A stretch of DNA of 49,115 nucleotides from Desulfobacter curvatus DSM 3379 (GTDB lineage Bacteria; Desulfobacterota; Desulfobacteria; Desulfobacterales; Desulfobacteraceae). The stretch covers positions 1-49,115 of the forward strand of contig NZ_KB893066.1 in the NCBI RefSeq assembly GCF_000373985.1, written 5' to 3'. Position numbers and translations under genes: made by a program. Below, piece after piece: positions 44,154 to 49,115 of the stretch (the first letter of the stretch is position 1; each line of letters starts with the position of its first letter). The notes beneath the pieces were generated by a model. It had not been told where the DNA came from. It ran no database searches and saw only the letters and a list, made by a program, of their open reading frames with translations.

Positions 44154-46436
44154 TCAGCATTTGCCGGGCCCGGCTTTCAACACTTCGGCCGCATACTTGA
44201 CCTGGGTCTGGTCCAGTAGCCGTCGGGCATATGTGCTTGCCAGGGAAAAACTTGTCTCCATGACCGCGGCCTGGACCGTGGGCAGAAATTTGGGGTCCAC
44301 ACTGAGGCTGGTGATACCCACGCCGATCAGAAAGGGGATGTGGTCAGGAGCATGGGCCATCTCTCCGCAAACGGATACATCAATGCCGTGATCCGCCGCT
44401 GCCGCTGCAATCCTTGCAATACCGCGGTTTACAGCAGGATGATAAGAAATATAGTGCTCAGCCACCAGTTTGTTGCCCCGGTCCGCACCCAGCATATACT
44501 GGATAAAGTCATTGGTGCCGATGGAAAAAAAATCCGCCAGCTCCGCAAATTCATCTATGGTGGCAAGCACCGAAGGCAGTTCAATCATCATGCCTATCTC
44601 AGGATCATTTTTGTGGGCCACCCCCTCCTGCTCCAGTTGACTGATACATTGCGCCATGACCTGTTTTGCCGCCAGAAATTCGTCAATGGAGGATATTAAT
44701 GGAAACATCAGGCGAACCTTTTCCCTGCCATGGGCCGCCCTTAAAATGGCCTTGATTTGGGCACGGAAAATCTGGCGGTGCTTTAAAGAAAAGCGAATGG
44801 AGCGCAAACCTAAGGCCGGGTTGGCCTCCTGGATAAAATCAGTGTCTTTTATGACTTTGTCCCCGCCGGCATCCAGGGTGCGCACCGTGGTAACGGTTCC
44901 CGGTTCAGTCTTGTCAAACAACCCTTTATAAATGAGGTATTGTTCATCTTCCGAAGGAAACTCCGACCGGATCAGAAACGGAAATTCCGTACGGTAAAGG
45001 CCGATTCCTTCAGCTTTCAGTTCCCGTGCCAGGTGTATTTCGCTGAGCAGGTTGATATTGGCAAGCAATCGAATACGTCTGTTGTCAAGGGTGTAAGTGG
45101 CAGGCAGCATTTCCCGGGCCTTTGCCCGGTTCTCAGCCTCCTGTTTGCCTTGGAATATGGAGAGGGTGTTGTCGTCCGGATTGATGTAAATGTTGCCCTG
45201 GCCGGCATCCAGCAGCAACCGGGTGGTGTCGGGCAGATCTATAAAGACAGGATCATCGGCAATGATCAAAGGAATGGACAGGGATCGGGCAAGGATTGTG
45301 ACATGGGAGGTTACGCCGCCGCCTACCAGGACAATGCCCCGGATGCCGTCTGCGGTGAGTTTCATCATGTCCGAGGGGTAAATGTCCTGGGTAACAAAGA
45401 TCGTTCCCCTGTCAGGGGCTTTGGGCGTATGCACGGCCTTGAGATGGGACAAAAGACGTATGCCCAAGTCCTCAACATCCACGGCTTTTTCCTGCATATA
45501 GGCATTGGGATTGTCCGAAAAGACTTTTATGTATTTCAGGACGACCTGCTGGATGGCAGCCACAGGGGATATGCCCTGTTCTATCAGCGCTTTCATTTTT
45601 CCAGTGAAGTTTTTGTCCTTGAGCATCATGAAATGGGCCGTGAAGATCAACGATTCGCTTTCCGGAAGACTTGCGGCAAATTTATCCTGCAGCGCTTTTA
45701 ACTCATCAATGGTTTTTTCCACGGCGGTTTGAAAATCAGCCAGGGAATAAGTTGCATTGGATGTGTCCGCCTCAAACAGGATGGCTTTGCGTTTTCTTCT
45801 CGAAGGCCGGATTGTGCCGAAGGCCAAGCCGTATCCGTCGGATTTGCCTTTGATATAGGTGGGGAATTTTTTTGAAATTGTGCCTTCATTTTCGTCTATA
45901 TCTGTTGGGTCAGGTTCCAGGGCGATGAGCAGTCTTGCATTTTCAACGGCCCCGGCCAGCTGGGTGGCGGCCGTTCTCAATGCACGCTCATCAAGCAGGG
46001 TAAAGTGATCCATCTCCCGGTGCTGGACCACCAGAACGCCGATTTTCACCACCCCACGCCGGATAGGCACACAAAGAAAAGAATTAAAGGGGTCTTCTCC
46101 GGCATTGTCAAAATATTTGAATCCCGGGCTTATTCTTGCGTTTCCCACCCGCAGCACCTGGTCCTGGGAAAAGCATTGACCCACCAGGCCTTCTCCGGGC
46201 AGCATCCGGATCCGGTCAACGGCTTCGGGTTTCAGACCCCGGGTGGCTTTCAGAACCAGGTCTCTGGAGCGGGTGTCAAAAAGGTAGATGGAGCAGACAT
46301 GGGCTTGGAGATGCTTGGCCACAAGTTCGCTGGCACCGGTTAGAAACGCTTCAATGTCTGATCCGCTGGTGATGATGGACGCAAGTTCCCCCATGTCGAA
46401 CAGCAGGTTAAGATGGTCTGGTTTTTTTCTATTCAT
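44154..46436 (-). CDS. ptsP: PEP-protein phosphotransferase with GAF domain (EI-Ntr)
   Basis: A 760-residue nitrogen-PTS enzyme I. The N-terminal GAF domain (about 15-170) can sense glutamine or related ligands in other bacteria. The EI N-domain carries the phospho-accepting His378 in GGGVTSHVTILARSL. The C-terminal PEP-binding barrel contains RTEFPFL, LRSIRFSLKHR, MIELPSVL, the SIGTNDFIQYMLGADR loop and the catalytic Cys in VCGEMAHAPD. It transfers phosphate from PEP to NPr, regulating nitrogen and potassium responses rather than sugar uptake. Neither NPr (ptsO) nor EIIA-Ntr (ptsN) is in the window. There is no obvious ribosome-binding site before the ATG. Confidence 0.95.
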   Translation of the reverse strand: MNRKKPDHLNLLFDMGELASIITSGSDIEAFLTGASELVAKHLQAHVCSIYLFDTRSRDLVLKATRGLKPEAVDRIRMLPGEGLVGQCFSQDQVLRVGNARISPGFKYFDNAGEDPFNSFLCVPIRRGVVKIGVLVVQHREMDHFTLLDERALRTAATQLAGAVENARLLIALEPDPTDIDENEGTISKKFPTYIKGKSDGYGLAFGTIRPSRRKRKAILFEADTSNATYSLADFQTAVEKTIDELKALQDKFAASLPESESLIFTAHFMMLKDKNFTGKMKALIEQGISPVAAIQQVVLKYIKVFSDNPNAYMQEKAVDVEDLGIRLLSHLKAVHTPKAPDRGTIFVTQDIYPSDMMKLTADGIRGIVLVGGGVTSHVTILARSLSIPLIIADDPVFIDLPDTTRLLLDAGQGNIYINPDDNTLSIFQGKQEAENRAKAREMLPATYTLDNRRIRLLANINLLSEIHLARELKAEGIGLYRTEFPFLIRSEFPSEDEQYLIYKGLFDKTEPGTVTTVRTLDAGGDKVIKDTDFIQEANPALGLRSIRFSLKHRQIFRAQIKAILRAAHGREKVRLMFPLISSIDEFLAAKQVMAQCISQLEQEGVAHKNDPEIGMMIELPSVLATIDEFAELADFFSIGTNDFIQYMLGADRGNKLVAEHYISYHPAVNRGIARIAAAAADHGIDVSVCGEMAHAPDHIPFLIGVGITSLSVDPKFLPTVQAAVMETSFSLASTYARRLLDQTQVKYAAEVLKAGPGKC

Positions 46437-46732
46437 ATTTTTTTAGTTGCTCTACAGGCCTTACACCTGCCTCCAATGCAATTTTATTTAGATGCCCGGC
46501 TCTAATTTAATTTGAAACAGTCCAAGATTCAACGAAAAAAGAGCGGCCCAAAATAGTTTGGGAGAACTGCTTTTAATCCTAACCTAATAAATGAATGGTA
46601 AAAAGTTGTTGGCTGATAAAAATTTATAATGAGCTGATACCAAGTCAATTATTATTCCGGATATTGAAACCAAGCGGGTGTTGCGCATTAGAATGCTTCA
46701 ATATTTTTTAAACAAGGGGGGAGGGCTTACCT

Positions 46733-48241
46733 TTGAGTATCGTTGGAAATTTGCGGCTGCGTTATGTGTTTGGTTTAAGTGCCATTGCCATTCTGGTGAC
46801 CACCTCGTTTTTTGCCATGCAGCATCTCATTTCAAAACAGCGCGATTTTTCCCAGCTGATTAATCTTGCCGGGCACCAGGCCGGCCTTACCAACCGCATT
46901 GCCTATTTTGCAAGCCTGATGGCTGCCACCAATGATGAAACCGAGTTCAACCAGGCTCGAAGCCAGGTGGGGCTGACCATCCATAAAATGCAGGCGGCCC
47001 ACAAGGCCCTAAGGGAAGGCGATAGTGAAAACCGGATTCCCAAAGTGACCAATGACGCTTTGGAAACCATTTACAAAGACCCTATGATGGGACTGGACTC
47101 TGCCTTACAACGGTTCCTGGAACGGGCCCGGCAGGTGTATGAAACGGATAACTGTGTCAGGGACACAGATACCGTGGCCCGCCTTGGCGGGGATGAATTT
47201 GTTGTGCTTCTGGAGTGTCTGGACAGTGATGAAGCAATAAGTAATGACAAAGCCATGGCTGTGGCCGAAAAAATCAGATCGGAACTGAACCGGCCCTATA
47301 TTTTGGGAGATGACCGGCATGTGCACCATACCAGTGCCTCTGTTGGCGTGGCCATATTCCACGGCAGGGACCGGGATGCAATCGAGGTGCTCAAGCATGC
47401 TGATGTGGCCATGTACGAGGCTAAGGACCTGGGACGTAACCGCATCTGTTTTTATTCCAAGGCCCGCCAGGCCATTGTGGATACCCGAAGCGCCATGGCC
47501 CTAGATATGCAAATCGGCCTGGATAACGGCGAATTCTGCCTGTATCTCCAACCCCAGGTGTTGGCAAACGGTCTGCTGTGCGGGGCAGAGGCCCTGCTCA
47601 GATGGCAGCCCCGGGATAAATCGCCTGTCAGCCCGGAATTTTTTATCCCTGTGACCGAAAGTGCCGGCCTGATTCTGCCTTTGGGAGAATGGGTCCTCAA
47701 ACAGGCTTGCACCATTGTCATGGATTTGGAAAAATATCAGTTACCCGAAAATTTTGCCCTGGCCGTCAATATCAGTGCCCTGCAGTTTGCAGAAGAAAAG
47801 TTTATTCAGACCGTTAAACGGGTGTTTCAGGAAACCGGTGCCACACCGTTCCGATTGAAATTTGAACTCACCGAAACCTGTCTTGTCCAGGATATGAACC
47901 GTGCCGGAATCGTTATGAAAGAGCTTCGCAGCATGGGGCTGCAGATTGAGCTGGATGATTTCGGAACCGGGTATTCTTCGTTGAACTCCATTAAAAATCT
48001 GCCCCTGACCGCCTTGAAGATAGATGCCTCCCTGATCCGCGGGATTGAGAAGGATGAGACCGGCAGAGCCATGGCCCGGGCCATGTCGCTGCAAACCATT
48101 GCCGAAGGCGTGGAAACCCAAAGCCAGATGGATTACCTGTCTGCAGAAGGCTGCGATATGATCCAGGGCTATCTTTTCGCTAAACCCATGCCCTATGAGG
48201 ATTTTATCTCCTACCTTGGCCGGAAAGTAAAAACCGCCTGA
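46733..48241 (+). CDS. GGDEF/EAL protein with apparent internal deletions
   Basis: A 502-residue protein. Residues 1-140 are TM1 plus the start of a PilJ-type four-helix sensor. At about residue 140 the sequence jumps into the second half of a GGDEF domain (CVRDTDTVARLGGDEF). The first half of that domain, with its metal and nucleotide contacts, is missing, as are the rest of the sensor and TM2. Residues 255-500 form an EAL domain with EALLRW, VNIS, FELTET, DDFGTGYSS, KID, AEGVET and QGY present. The helix between KID and AEGVET appears about seven residues short near residue 450. The TTG start follows GGGGGGAGGG. Cyclase activity should be lost; phosphodiesterase activity is uncertain. Confidence 0.85.
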   Translation: MSIVGNLRLRYVFGLSAIAILVTTSFFAMQHLISKQRDFSQLINLAGHQAGLTNRIAYFASLMAATNDETEFNQARSQVGLTIHKMQAAHKALREGDSENRIPKVTNDALETIYKDPMMGLDSALQRFLERARQVYETDNCVRDTDTVARLGGDEFVVLLECLDSDEAISNDKAMAVAEKIRSELNRPYILGDDRHVHHTSASVGVAIFHGRDRDAIEVLKHADVAMYEAKDLGRNRICFYSKARQAIVDTRSAMALDMQIGLDNGEFCLYLQPQVLANGLLCGAEALLRWQPRDKSPVSPEFFIPVTESAGLILPLGEWVLKQACTIVMDLEKYQLPENFALAVNISALQFAEEKFIQTVKRVFQETGATPFRLKFELTETCLVQDMNRAGIVMKELRSMGLQIELDDFGTGYSSLNSIKNLPLTALKIDASLIRGIEKDETGRAMARAMSLQTIAEGVETQSQMDYLSAEGCDMIQGYLFAKPMPYEDFISYLGRKVKTA

Positions 48242-48332
48242 ACTGGATGGGCATACCCTTAAAAAACATTGTGTCCCAGGCCTGTGGCAACGGAACCCTA
48301 GTTTTTGCTTCCATGATCCAGGGCGTTGACGG

Positions 48333-48369
48333 GCCGGCCCCAAGGCAGTTTACTATGCCCGGGGCCGGC
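48333..48369. repeat. GC-rich inverted repeat between convergent genes
   Basis: GCCGGCCCC (48333-48341) pairs exactly with GGGGCCGGC (48361-48369) around a 19-base loop. It sits between the stops of the GGDEF/EAL and rubrerythrin genes. No T-run follows on either strand, so it may be a pause or factor-dependent termination site. Confidence 0.5.
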
Positions 48370-48379
48370 AGGTACTCAA

Positions 48380-48859
48380 TTAATCAATTTGTACAAACTT
48401 GGATTGTTTGGCCGAACAGATCGGACATTTTTCCGGCGCGGCACCCAGTTCAATGTAACCGCAGACCGGACACAGGTAAAATTCGCTGACATCCAGATCT
48501 ACACCGTTTTTAACGGCTTCCAGGGCCTTTGTGTAGAGGTTGGCATGCACTTCTTCGGCACCCAGGGCAAATTTAAACATGATTTTGGCTTTGTGGCCGT
48601 CCGCCACTGCCTGTTCCAGCATGGGCGGATACATGTTTGTGAACTCATCGGTTTCGCCGTCAATGGCGGCCTGGAGGTTCTCGGCGGTTGACGCGATCAT
48701 GCCCAAGGCGCCCAAGTGCCCCTCGGCATGAATTCGTTCTGCTTCGGCAGTGGTTTTAAACAGTTTGGCAATATTTTTAAACCCGTCTTTTTCGGCTTTC
48801 TTGGCAAAAGCCCTGTATTTCTGGTTGGCCTGGCTCTCACCGGCAAACGCCTCTTTTGG
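48380..48859 (-). pseudogene. Rubrerythrin, 5' end removed by an insertion sequence
   Basis: An in-frame reading of 159 codons begins PKEAFAGESQANQKY and ends in a complete C-terminal rubredoxin-like domain (CPVCGY then CPIC). The di-iron helices (AFAGESQ, AEAERIHAEGHL, EEVHANLYTKAL) are intact. Upstream of the first proline codon there is an in-frame TAG (48860-48862) and no start; family members have about seven to ten more N-terminal residues. The break coincides with the edge of insertion-sequence-like DNA. A shorter product from an internal TTG at 48715 would lack the first di-iron helix. Rubrerythrin normally reduces hydrogen peroxide in anaerobes; this copy is probably inactive. Confidence 0.75.
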
Positions 48860-49115
48860 CTACCGATTTAAGCCGGGACACTTTTTGTAACAGGTCATTC
48901 TTTTTTGATTAAAAACTGGACATTTGATTCCGTCTATTAAATAGAACTCTCACAGATATTAAAATAATAAGCTAATTGTGGAGTTCTGATATTTCATTAC
49001 GATTACGAAGTCAAAAAGTTGTTTCTTTTTTCGAGTGCAGTCCGGTCAAAGTTTCTCTAAGAAAACTTGCTAAATGTGTAAAGATATCAAAGAGTAGCGC
49101 ACATCGAATTGTTAT
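48860..49115 (+). mobile_element. Left end of an insertion sequence, cut by the window edge
   Basis: From about 48860 rightward the sequence no longer belongs to rubrerythrin and contains the start of a transposase-like frame. The junction region reads GGCTACCGATTTAAGCC. The exact inverted repeat and target duplication cannot be defined because the other end lies outside the window. Confidence 0.5.
48976..49115 (+). CDS. Transposase N terminus (partial)
   Basis: At least 46 codons run to the window edge, from a TTG at 48976 just after an in-frame TAA. The translation includes RLRSQKVVSFFECSP, then VKVSLRKLAKCVKISKSSAHRIV, a helix-turn-helix of the kind found at the start of DDE transposases. 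No good ribosome-binding site is seen, so the true start is uncertain. I cannot assign the IS family from this fragment. Confidence 0.5.
   Translation, partial: MWSSDISLRLRSQKVVSFFECSPVKVSLRKLAKCVKISKSSAHRIV

Overview
The window looks like a chromosomal stretch from a marine or sediment sulfate-reducing deltaproteobacterium (Desulfobacterota, Desulfobacteraceae-like). This is inference from gene content: a DVU0298-type protein beside a single-cluster ferredoxin, rubrerythrin, sigma-54 promoters, and many sensor kinases, GGDEF proteins and chemoreceptors. There is no rRNA, tRNA, CRISPR array or phage module. One insertion sequence enters at the right edge.

Layout, left to right. 1-465: apparently structured non-coding DNA. 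466-2405: a STAS protein, a DUF3124 protein and an OmpA-like protein behind a near-consensus sigma-54 promoter. 2522-6204 (minus): a glycine-betaine-type periplasmic binding protein whose gene overlaps that of a large hybrid histidine kinase. 6494-8629 (minus): PHP phosphatase, D-aminoacyl-tRNA deacylase and TrmJ methyltransferase. 8713-10809 (minus): ADP-forming acyl-CoA synthetase. 11072-14218: a diguanylate cyclase, a tRNA-queuosine mannosyltransferase-type glycosyltransferase and a degenerate HD-GYP protein. 14381-18294: ClpB, a shared terminator and an APC-like permease. 18295-19138 is intergenic. 19139-24805: a TolC-adaptor-RND efflux operon. 24816-29182 (minus): a chemoreceptor and a binding-protein histidine kinase in one translationally coupled unit. 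29430-31714: a chemoreceptor fragment, a small zinc-ribbon protein and a GGEEF diguanylate cyclase. 31752-37369: glutathione peroxidase, flavin reductase, ferritin, UspA, Nramp metal transporter and a sigma-54 activator. 37743-41390: a response regulator with TPRs and a DUF342 protein with GspE/MshE-N-like repeats. 41491-43136 (minus): ferredoxin, a small protein, a DVU0298-type protein and a DUF202-like protein. 43452-46436: transglutaminase-like protein and PtsP. 46733-48241: a GGDEF/EAL protein with apparent internal deletions. 48380-49115: a rubrerythrin gene cut at its 5' end by an insertion sequence.

Most of the window is signal transduction (two membrane hybrid kinases, one chemoreceptor, three GGDEF proteins, an HD-GYP relative, STAS, PtsP, a sigma-54 activator) plus stress and metal defence (ClpB, GPx, ferritin, Nramp, UspA, rubrerythrin).

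The least explained signal is a dispersed 54-58 bp hairpin repeat present in six copies (19031, 34076, 35841, 35936, 37651, 41388). In three of the six, its end supplies the stop codon of the adjacent gene. Other points of interest are the two binding-protein/kinase pairings, the shortened GGDEF/EAL protein, and two well-formed sigma-54 promoters in front of genes not usually associated with that sigma factor.
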